Origin: Paludibacteraceae bacterium
GTDB taxonomy: Bacteria > Bacteroidota > Bacteroidia > Bacteroidales > Paludibacteraceae
Direction of reading: 5' to 3'
DNA length: 50,075 nt
Assembly (NCBI GenBank): GCA_905234685.1
Contig: CAJOIR010000014.1
Span: 1-50,075, forward strand
The notes under the pieces were generated by a model, which was not told the DNA's origin, searched no databases, and saw only the letters and a program-made list of their open reading frames with translations. The position numbers and the translations under genes were made by a program. Below are positions 33,257 through 40,541 of the stretch, piece by piece. Within the stretch, counting starts at the first letter, position 1. Every line of letters begins with the position of its first letter.

Positions 33257-34855
33257 TCATTCAGCATCCTGCACAAGGCGCACCAAACCGAGAGTCAGGT
33301 TCTCAATGTTCAAAGAAGTTTTAATCTGAGGATTTCCTATATAACCATAATCATCAACATACATATACATTGCTACAGAGTAATGTTTGGTCTGTGAGAC
33401 GTTAGTACGAGCAGAGCCTGTCCAATAGTATGTATAGTCACCTTTAGTGCTTGAGCAGGGGAAGAATACCGCACCTTGGCTTTCGAAATACTCCACCCAA
33501 TAGTCAACAGTAAAGTTATTCTTGGCAGGAGCCATTCCACCTACCACAATATCCGTAGGATTTTCCCAACCATCAGGCATAAGAACAAGTCCCCACTGGT
33601 TGTCAATCTTAGCAAAGAAATACAGATACTGATAATCAACACGCTTACTAATCACGTATTCCATCTCACTCTCCGAAAGACTACGCCAAGTATGTGCGGG
33701 GTCATCACCAATCGGAGCAGACGCTCCCCAGTCCACATTAGTTCCGAAGATACTTGTGTAAGGAGTATGATCAAGGATGATTGAAGAAGAAGTCTCACGC
33801 GGGTCAAAGGTAGATGCTGCTCCTGTTGCTCCCCAGTAGAAGAGGTCCTGCCAAGCTGTGGTAGCGATATTAGGACCTTTGCCGAGGTGTTCATACTGCT
33901 TTGGGGCAAAGCGCCATTTGTTGGTGCTCTTCTGATATTGCAGGTTGCCCGGAGCGAACTTCACCTTCTTAGTTTCCGAGACTGAGAAAACAAACTCCTT
34001 GGCTTTGCGAGTGACAGTAAGTGTAGAAGACTTATCAGCATTCTGGAATGTGACAGTGCCGGTAAGAGCCACATCTGAGCCTTCACCATCCTTGACAGTA
34101 ACAGTGACTTCGGCATTGCCTTCTCCCGAAGTGGCAGATAGCGAGAACCAGTCGGCATCATAAGTGGCTGTCCACGGAGTGATGCTGAGCACACTGAGTT
34201 TCTGCACTCCTCCTGCAACGGTGAAAGTGAGTTCTGACGGACTGAGAACTATCTCGGTAGTGTAGATAGTAGCGGTTACCTTGCAGGTGGCAGTATGCTT
34301 GCCGCATGCAGCGGTGATAGTGGCTTCGCCCTCACCAACCGCTTCGACAAAGCCTCCATCAACAGTGGCTACAGACTCGTTGCTGCTACTCCACACTATT
34401 TCATCGGCTGTACTCTCAGACTCTGCAGGGTTGTAGGTGACAGTCAGACGGAACTTTTCGCCTACAAAGATGTTCTTGCTCGTCTCGCTGAGGCCAATGC
34501 TCTCCACAGGTACAGGTTCGGGAGGCGGCAATACTTCCACATTACACTCAGCCACGAACTTGCCGCATGTAGCAGTGATGACAGCCGAACCCTCCGCCTT
34601 AGCAGTAACTTTGCCTTCTTCATCGACAGAAGCCACCTTAGGTTTAGACGATTCCCACACCACTTTAGGAGCGACCTCCTCAGCTTCTTCGGGGTCGTAC
34701 CACACGCGGAGCTGCACGCTCTCGCCCTCAGTAAGTTCCACACTCTTTTTATTGAGACCTATACCGAGCAACTGCGCCGGCTCTGGAGTCTTTGTACCGC
34801 AGCCTGAGAGAAACAGACCCAAAAGCACAACAAAGAAAATACTCAAACGTTTCAT
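33257..34855 (-). CDS. Surface lipoprotein with two Ig-like (BIG2) domains, BACON and a FISUMP-like C-terminus
   Basis: 532 residues from MKRLSIFFVVLLGLFLSGC, with lipidated Cys19; the longer upstream frame overlaps the promoter and is not used. Two BIG2 Ig-like repeats lie at about 28-108 and 117-195 (each with VWESSKPKVASVD or VWSSSNESVATVD and a closing ITATCGK type strand). A BACON domain (about 203-285, ITPWTATYDADWFSLSATSG) follows, then a 240-residue region (FAPGNLQYQKS, WGLVLMPDGW, YYWTGSA, GLVRLVQ) like FISUMP/Fib-succ-major domains. BACON modules often bind glycans or mucin. It is probably a surface adhesin or binding protein. It sits between genes for envelope biogenesis with its own promoter. 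Confidence 0.87.
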   Translation of the reverse strand: MKRLSIFFVVLLGLFLSGCGTKTPEPAQLLGIGLNKKSVELTEGESVQLRVWYDPEEAEEVAPKVVWESSKPKVASVDEEGKVTAKAEGSAVITATCGKFVAECNVEVLPPPEPVPVESIGLSETSKNIFVGEKFRLTVTYNPAESESTADEIVWSSSNESVATVDGGFVEAVGEGEATITAACGKHTATCKVTATIYTTEIVLSPSELTFTVAGGVQKLSVLSITPWTATYDADWFSLSATSGEGNAEVTVTVKDGEGSDVALTGTVTFQNADKSSTLTVTRKAKEFVFSVSETKKVKFAPGNLQYQKSTNKWRFAPKQYEHLGKGPNIATTAWQDLFYWGATGAASTFDPRETSSSIILDHTPYTSIFGTNVDWGASAPIGDDPAHTWRSLSESEMEYVISKRVDYQYLYFFAKIDNQWGLVLMPDGWENPTDIVVGGMAPAKNNFTVDYWVEYFESQGAVFFPCSSTKGDYTYYWTGSARTNVSQTKHYSVAMYMYVDDYGYIGNPQIKTSLNIENLTLGLVRLVQDAE

Positions 34856-34879
34856 ATAAATATGATTTATTTCACGCTG

Positions 34880-34910
34880 CAAAGGTAAAGAAATATTTTG
34901 ACATTTCCAA
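34880..34910 (-). promoter_or_regulatory. Promoter of the BIG2/BACON lipoprotein
   Basis: Minus strand TTG (34908-34910), 20 nt, TACCTTTG (34880-34887). No separate consensus is seen before the downstream amidase gene, so it may also serve amidase and mlaD. Confidence 0.75.
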
Positions 34911-34987
34911 ATACCTAAAACCCGCATTTTTACCAACACAAACAGGCCTCGAAGAGAGTCGTGGCGAGTGAAAACTGAAGCTTCATT

Positions 34988-35046
34988 CTTTTTACGTCCT
35001 TTTTTCGTCCTTTTTTCGTCTTTTTGTCGTGTTTTTGTCGTAAATG
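34988..35046 (+). repeat. 11-nt tandem array C
   Basis: CGT recurs exactly every 11 nt at 34995, 35006, 35017, 35028 and 35039, with T-rich spacers, and the array ends in CGTAAAT. The rest of the 34856-35311 gap has the two divergent promoters; I see no gene in the middle part (about 35050-35210). Confidence 0.82.
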
Positions 35047-35214
35047 TAATATTTGTCTCATGGAGAGGGGCGGATTGTCTAAGGATTCAGATTGAAAGTT
35101 AAAGACTTAGATGATGCTGCCACGTATAAAGTGTAACGTGCAAAGTCTGTTAAACGATGCGCGGAGGGTTGAGAGGAATCAGAAACAAGGCAAAATAAGA
35201 TTTTATTTGCAAAT

Positions 35215-35245
35215 TTGCGAATGTGGCAAGGTATTTGTATCTTTG
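35215..35245 (+). promoter_or_regulatory. Promoter of lptD
   Basis: TTG (35215-35217), 20 nt, TATCTTTG (35238-35245). The leader to the ATG is about 60 nt. Confidence 0.78.
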
Positions 35246-35311
35246 CAAGTTAAAATATAAATTGAGTGTAATATACGCCTGACGGAAGCTAAGTACATAC
35301 ATATCAGGAGG

Positions 35312-38251
35312 ATGCACCGACTGCGGGGAATACTGCTTTTCCTTGCATTAGTTGTTGTGAACAGCATTTACGGAGAGAAACAAGCCGCAAATGCGGTTGA
35401 CAACACCAATAATATGCCTCTTGAGACGACAGACAGCGTCAGAATAATGCCCGATACGACGGCGTTAAACGACACCTTGCAGACATCTCCATTTAGAGAC
35501 AGCATACAGGTGATAGGCGAGAAAGATGCGGAAGAAATGCCATTGCTGCCAGACTCGCTGCAGACAGACAGCATGGCGAGTGACAGCATAGCCGCCGGCA
35601 TGAGGAAGAAGGGTGCTCAGAAACAGTCATCACAGGCGATAGACGACATAGTGAACTACCAGTCGTCAGACAGTCTGGTGCTTACGGGCAACGGCACAGC
35701 TTTTCTTCACGGCAAAGGCAACATCAAATACAAGAGCATGGACCTGACAAGCGAGTACATCAGAGTGAAGATGGACAGTTCGACGATATTCGCGCGCGGT
35801 GTGTATGACACGATAGACGACAAGTGGATAGGTCAGCCCGTGTTTGCCGAGGGCGAGGACAAATACGAGTCCAACGAACTGACATACAACCTGAAAACGA
35901 GGAAAGGCTTCATACGTCACGTGGTGACCCAACAGAACGAAGGCTGGGTGATATCGGAGAAGACAAAGAAGATGGAGGGCGACGAGCTGATGATGGCAGA
36001 CGGCAAATACACCACCTGCGACAACCACGACCATCCTCACTTCTACTTAGCGCTGACGAAAGCGAAAGTGAAGCCCAAAGGCTACATAGCGACAGGGCCT
36101 GCCTACCTTGTGGTTGGTGATGTGCCTCTGCCGTTAGCTATTCCGTTCGGCTTCTTCCCGTTTACGGACAAGTACTCGTCAGGTCTTATCATGCCTACCT
36201 TCGGCGACGACTACTCGCGCGGCCTGTATCTGCGCGGTCTGGGTTACTACTTCGCCATAAACGACTATGTGGACCTTGAAGTAACGGGCGACATATACAC
36301 CAAGGGCACATGGTCGATAAGCGCAAAGACGAACTACGTATGGCGTTACCACTTCAGAGGCAACCTGAGTTTCGAATACCGCAAAGACGTGACAGGGGAG
36401 AAGGGCATGCCTGACTACAGGGCATCAACGAACATGTCGATACGCTGGAGCCACACCCAGGACACGAAAGCTAACCCCTACTCCACCTTCTCGGCGAGCG
36501 TGAACTTCTCCACATCGGGCTACAACAGGAGCAACATCAACAGCTACTACAACGTTCAGCAGAACTCGGAGAACACGAAGTCGTCAACCATAAGCTATAC
36601 GCAGAGATTCCCGGACGCTCCGTGGACTATAACCGCCAGTGCGTCGATACAACAACGAACGAAAGACTCGACGCTGACACTGAGTCTGCCAGACGTAAGC
36701 ATATCAATGAGCACAGTTCACCCCTTCAAGCGCAAGAAGCCGATAGGCAAAGAGAAGTGGTATGAGAAGATACAGTTGAGTTACAGAGGCAACATAAAGA
36801 ACAGCATCACGTGCAAGGAGAACTACCTGCTGCACAGCAACTTCGTGAGAGACTGGAAGAACGGCGTAAGCCACTCGGTGCCCATCAGTGCCAACTTCAC
36901 GCTGTTCAAATACCTCAACATCTCCCCCAGCATCAACTACAATGAGAAGTGGGTATTCCAACGCATAGACCAGTCGTGGGACAAAGAGTTGAACCAAGTT
37001 CACCGAGACACGACCAACGGTTTCTTCCGCCTGTGGGATATATCCGGGAGCCTGAGTCTGTCAACAAAGATATACGGCTTCTACATACCCATCCGCAAAC
37101 TGTTCGGCGACAAGGTTGACCGTTTCCGCCACGTGATAACGCCCAGCATCAGTTTCAGCTACCGTCCTGACTTCACGGCGTTGCAGAAGAAGACGCTCGG
37201 CACACACTACTACGACAGTTACGAACGCCCATACTTAGACAAGGCGACAGGTGACACGCTGTATGAGAAAGTGAACTACAACCGTTTCCAAGGCTGCGCC
37301 TACAGTCCTCCGGGGCAAGGGAGCAACGGTAGTCTGAATTTCTCGCTCGGCAACAACCTAGAAGTGAAGGTGCGCAACGACAAAGACACCACGGGCAAAG
37401 AACCGTACAAAGTGATATCGCTGATAGACAACTTCAGCATAAGCGGCGGCTACAACTTCCTCGCCGACTCGATGAGATGGAGCAACTTCCAAGTGAACCT
37501 GCGCATAAAACTGCCCAAGCCGCTGAACTACACCATCAACTTGTCGGGCAGCTTCGACCCGTATATGTACGAACTGAATGCCTTCGGCAACCCAGTGCGC
37601 ACCAACAAGCAATACTGGCACCACGGCAAGTTTCTGAACTTCCTCGGCACAGGCACCTCGTTCAGTTACACCTTCAACAACCAGACATTCAAGAGGCTGT
37701 TTGAAAAGATAGAGCAGAGACGGCAGCGCAAGGCAGGGAAAGCATCAACGACACCGGGCGAGACACCAGAGGACGGCACGAGCGCCGACACACCACCCGG
37801 AAACGAGAGCAACACGCAGTCGCATAACAACAAAGACCGCAAAGACGAGGCAGACGAGCGTGACGGCTTTCAGAAGACAGACATACAGTGGAGCCTGAGC
37901 GTGAACTACTCAATACGTTATGGCGAGAACCGCTCGAGCTTCAACTACGAGAAGATGAAATATGACATGATGTTCACGCACAACCTCAGTTTCTCGGGCT
38001 CACTGTCGCTTGGCAAAGGTTGGAAAGTGAGTGCAACGACATCTTACGACTTCAAGGCGAAGCAGTTCACATACACGAACTTCAACGTGACACGCGACCT
38101 ACACTGCTGGTCGATGTCAGCAAGTTTCGTGCCCTTCGGACCATACAAGAGCTATACATTCCACATAGGTGTGAACGCCAGTATGCTGAAAGACCTTAAG
38201 TACGACAAGAGCAGTGCAGAATCGACCAACAAACGCACCGACTGGTGGTAA
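35312..38251 (+). CDS. lptD: LPS-assembly outer membrane protein LptD (Bacteroidetes type)
   Basis: 979 residues. The signal peptide is RGILLFLALVVVNSIYG. After a disordered, Asp-rich segment comes an OstA/LptA-like beta-jellyroll (about 115-290: LTGNGTAFLHGKGNIKYKSM and neighbouring strands). A large beta-barrel follows (about 285-979; KYSSGLIMPTFGDDYSRGLY begins it). A Ser/Thr/Asp-rich low-complexity insertion lies near 815-850. LptD places lipopolysaccharide in the outer leaflet together with LptE. An AGGAGG lies only one base from the ATG, too close for normal use. Amidase and MCE genes nearby are transcribed the other way. Confidence 0.88.
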   Translation: MHRLRGILLFLALVVVNSIYGEKQAANAVDNTNNMPLETTDSVRIMPDTTALNDTLQTSPFRDSIQVIGEKDAEEMPLLPDSLQTDSMASDSIAAGMRKKGAQKQSSQAIDDIVNYQSSDSLVLTGNGTAFLHGKGNIKYKSMDLTSEYIRVKMDSSTIFARGVYDTIDDKWIGQPVFAEGEDKYESNELTYNLKTRKGFIRHVVTQQNEGWVISEKTKKMEGDELMMADGKYTTCDNHDHPHFYLALTKAKVKPKGYIATGPAYLVVGDVPLPLAIPFGFFPFTDKYSSGLIMPTFGDDYSRGLYLRGLGYYFAINDYVDLEVTGDIYTKGTWSISAKTNYVWRYHFRGNLSFEYRKDVTGEKGMPDYRASTNMSIRWSHTQDTKANPYSTFSASVNFSTSGYNRSNINSYYNVQQNSENTKSSTISYTQRFPDAPWTITASASIQQRTKDSTLTLSLPDVSISMSTVHPFKRKKPIGKEKWYEKIQLSYRGNIKNSITCKENYLLHSNFVRDWKNGVSHSVPISANFTLFKYLNISPSINYNEKWVFQRIDQSWDKELNQVHRDTTNGFFRLWDISGSLSLSTKIYGFYIPIRKLFGDKVDRFRHVITPSISFSYRPDFTALQKKTLGTHYYDSYERPYLDKATGDTLYEKVNYNRFQGCAYSPPGQGSNGSLNFSLGNNLEVKVRNDKDTTGKEPYKVISLIDNFSISGGYNFLADSMRWSNFQVNLRIKLPKPLNYTINLSGSFDPYMYELNAFGNPVRTNKQYWHHGKFLNFLGTGTSFSYTFNNQTFKRLFEKIEQRRQRKAGKASTTPGETPEDGTSADTPPGNESNTQSHNNKDRKDEADERDGFQKTDIQWSLSVNYSIRYGENRSSFNYEKMKYDMMFTHNLSFSGSLSLGKGWKVSATTSYDFKAKQFTYTNFNVTRDLHCWSMSASFVPFGPYKSYTFHIGVNASMLKDLKYDKSSAESTNKRTDWW

Positions 38252-38310
38252 AAAGTGATTTCAGTTGATAATTTACAGTTGATAGTTGATATCTAAAAAA
38301 CAATATAATT

Positions 38311-38874
38311 ATGATAAAGAAAGACATGATAGTAAAACTCACCTATGACCTTTATGTTGACGGTGAGGAGACAGGCAAGGAGGAGTTGATGGAGCGAGCT
38401 ACGGCAGAGCACCCACTGGTATATTGCCACGGCAGAGGCATGATGCTGCCACTATTCGAGGCAGGACTCGAAGGCAAAGAGGCAGGTGAGAGTTTTGACT
38501 TCCGCATTGCCGCAGCAGACGCCTACGGCGAGTATGACAACGAAGCAGTGCTCACCCTATCAAGAGAAGTGTTCTGCATAGACGGCAAATTCGACGAAGA
38601 GCGTGTGTATGTTGGTAACATAGTACCTATGACCACAGCAGAAGGACAGATAGTCAACGCACAGATAGCAGAGATAACCGACGAGAACGTGACCATAGAC
38701 CTCAACCACCCTCTCGCAGGCGAGAACCTGCATTTCACGGGCAAGGTGATAGAAGTTCGCGATGCGACAGAAGAAGAGATAGCCTCACTAACCAGGAAAT
38801 GCGGAGGTTGCGGAGGTAGTTGCGGAGAAGGATGCAACGACGGCGGCTGTGGCAACAATTGTTGTAATGCTTAG
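38311..38874 (+). CDS. SlyD-like FKBP peptidyl-prolyl isomerase with Cys-rich tail
   Basis: 187 residues. The FKBP core (about 1-70 and 128-155) with an inserted IF flap (about 71-127) matches SlyD: LTYDLYVDGEETGKEELME, then GMMLPLFEAGLEGKEAGESF. The last 24 residues hold seven Cys (164, 167, 171, 175, 180, 184, 185) in CGGCGGSC / GEGC / GGCGNNCC, a metal-binding tail like the His/Cys tail of SlyD, which gives nickel to hydrogenase in E. coli. It is a cytoplasmic isomerase and chaperone. Metal identity is unknown. It lies between lptD and der with no consensus promoter. Confidence 0.9.
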   Translation: MIKKDMIVKLTYDLYVDGEETGKEELMERATAEHPLVYCHGRGMMLPLFEAGLEGKEAGESFDFRIAAADAYGEYDNEAVLTLSREVFCIDGKFDEERVYVGNIVPMTTAEGQIVNAQIAEITDENVTIDLNHPLAGENLHFTGKVIEVRDATEEEIASLTRKCGGCGGSCGEGCNDGGCGNNCCNA

Positions 38875-38912
38875 TTCGATGCCCATAAGGACTCGAAAAG
38901 CCATGCGAACCC

Positions 38913-38935
38913 GAGACGAGTCAAAGCCTCGTCTC
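38913..38935. terminator. Hairpin between slyD-like and der genes
   Basis: GAGACGAG (38913-38920) and CTCGTCTC (38928-38935) form a perfect 8-bp stem with a 7-nt loop. No T-run follows, so it may be a weak terminator or an mRNA-processing hairpin. Confidence 0.4.
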
Positions 38936-38974
38936 TATAAAACATAAGAAACAATCATATAACGAAATACAACT

Positions 38975-40288
38975 ATGGCGAATATTTTGGCAATAGTGGG
39001 TCGTCCCAATGTAGGGAAATCGACTCTGTTCAACCGCCTGACAAAGACAAGAAGGGCGATAGTAAACGAAACAGCGGGCACAACGCGTGACCGTCAGTAC
39101 GGCAAATCGGAATGGAACGGCAGGGAGTTCTCCGTGATAGACACCGGCGGCTGGGTGGTGAACTCGGACGACGTGTTCGAAGGCGAGATAAACCGCCAAG
39201 TCAACCTCGCCATCACAGAGGCAGACGTGGTGCTTCTGGTAGTTGACGTGAACCAGGGCGTCACACAGTTCGACATGGAAGTGGCTCATCTGCTCCGCCA
39301 GTCGAAGAAGCCATGCATACTGGCAGTAAACAAGGTTGACACCTTCGAGAACCAATACGCCGCAGCAGAGTTCTACAAACTCGGACTGGGCGAACCCTTC
39401 ATACTGAGTGCAGTGAATGGTCTTGGCACAGGCGAACTGCTTGACGAGATACTGTCGCGTTTCCGTCCTGAAGACGCACCCGAAGACATAGACGAGTTGC
39501 CACGCTTTGCCATAGTGGGCAGACCCAACGCCGGCAAGTCGAGTCTGCTGAACGCCCTGATAGGCGAAGAACGCACCATAGTGACCGACATAGCAGGCAC
39601 CACCCGTGACAGCATATACACCCGCTACAACAAGTTCGGCAAGGAGTTCTACCTTGTTGACACTGCGGGAATAAGAAAGAAAGCCAAGGTGAACGAAGAT
39701 CTGGAATACTACTCGGTGGTGCGTTCGATACGCGCCATAGAGAACGCCGACGTATGCCTGCTGATGATTGACGCCACCCGCGGCATAGAGAGTCAGGACC
39801 TGAACATATTCTCGCTGATACAGAAGAACAAGAAAGGTCTGGTGGTGGTAGTGAACAAATGGGATTTGGTGGAAAGCAAGACACAGCAAGACATCAAACA
39901 CTTCGAGCAGTCAATCCGCGAACGCATAGCACCATTCACCGACTTTCCCATCATCTTCGCCTCCGCTCTGACCAAACAACGCATATACAAAGTGATGGAG
40001 ACCGCCATACAAGTGTATGAAAACAAACAGAGGAAAGTGCCTACGGCACAACTGAACGAGAAGTTTCTGCCGCTGATAGAGAACTACCCTCCACCAGCAA
40101 CAAAAGGCAAGTACATAAAGATAAAATACTGCACGCAACTACCTAACACACAGGTGCCAACATTTGTATTCTTCGCCAATCTGCCGCAGTACGTGAAAGA
40201 ACCTTACAGGCGCTTCCTTGAGAACAAACTGCGTTCATGGTGGGACTTCTGCGGCACACCTGTACAGATATTCATCAGGGCGAAATAA
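38975..40288 (+). CDS. der: Ribosome biogenesis GTPase Der (EngA)
   Basis: 437 residues with two tandem GTPase domains: G1 GRPNVGKS at 9-16 and GRPNAGKS at 182-189, each followed by a G2 Thr in AGTTRD, a G3 DTGG/DTAG motif and G4 NKVD/NKWD. A C-terminal KH-like domain (about 355-437) ends [19 protein letters not shown]. Der is needed for assembly of the 50S subunit. Length and order are canonical. It starts 100 nt after the slyD-like gene. Confidence 0.97.
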   Translation: MANILAIVGRPNVGKSTLFNRLTKTRRAIVNETAGTTRDRQYGKSEWNGREFSVIDTGGWVVNSDDVFEGEINRQVNLAITEADVVLLVVDVNQGVTQFDMEVAHLLRQSKKPCILAVNKVDTFENQYAAAEFYKLGLGEPFILSAVNGLGTGELLDEILSRFRPEDAPEDIDELPRFAIVGRPNAGKSSLLNALIGEERTIVTDIAGTTRDSIYTRYNKFGKEFYLVDTAGIRKKAKVNEDLEYYSVVRSIRAIENADVCLLMIDATRGIESQDLNIFSLIQKNKKGLVVVVNKWDLVESKTQQDIKHFEQSIRERIAPFTDFPIIFASALTKQRIYKVMETAIQVYENKQRKVPTAQLNEKFLPLIENYPPPATKGKYIKIKYCTQLPNTQVPTFVFFANLPQYVKEPYRRFLENKLRSWWDFCGTPVQIFIRAK

Positions 40289-40372
40289 CCGGTATGCCCC
40301 AAGTAAAGGCAGATGACGCAGATTGGCACAGACAAGAGGAGGCCAGAATAAGAGCATGCAATTGTCTCATCA

Positions 40373-40464
40373 CATTTTTATAAATTTCCGGAATTCCGAC
40401 ACAAGATGATTGTGCCAATTGTGCCAATTGTGCCAATTGTGCCATACATTTTTAATAAATTTCC
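40373..40464. repeat. Four 9-nt tandem repeats flanked by direct repeats
   Basis: ATTGTGCCA is repeated four times without change (40409-40444). It is flanked by near-identical CATTTTTATAAATTTCC (40373-40389) and CATTTTTAATAAATTTCC (40447-40464). An inverted copy of the unit (TTGGCACA) lies at 40323-40330. A 9-bp near-palindrome GTAAGGGCG...CGCCCCTAC (40483-40512) follows. No gene is seen in the 40289-40541 gap. Confidence 0.75.
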
Positions 40465-40541
40465 TTTCATTTGTTTTCACAAGTAAGGGCGAGCACACCA
40501 GCCCGCCCCTACGAAAATATGCACTATAAATGCATTGTGAA

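Noticed and set aside
38921..39901. 326-codon minus-strand frame opposite der
   Set aside because: Antisense shadow of a strongly conserved GTPase gene; composition (many Tyr, His, Val) is atypical and there is no recognisable motif.
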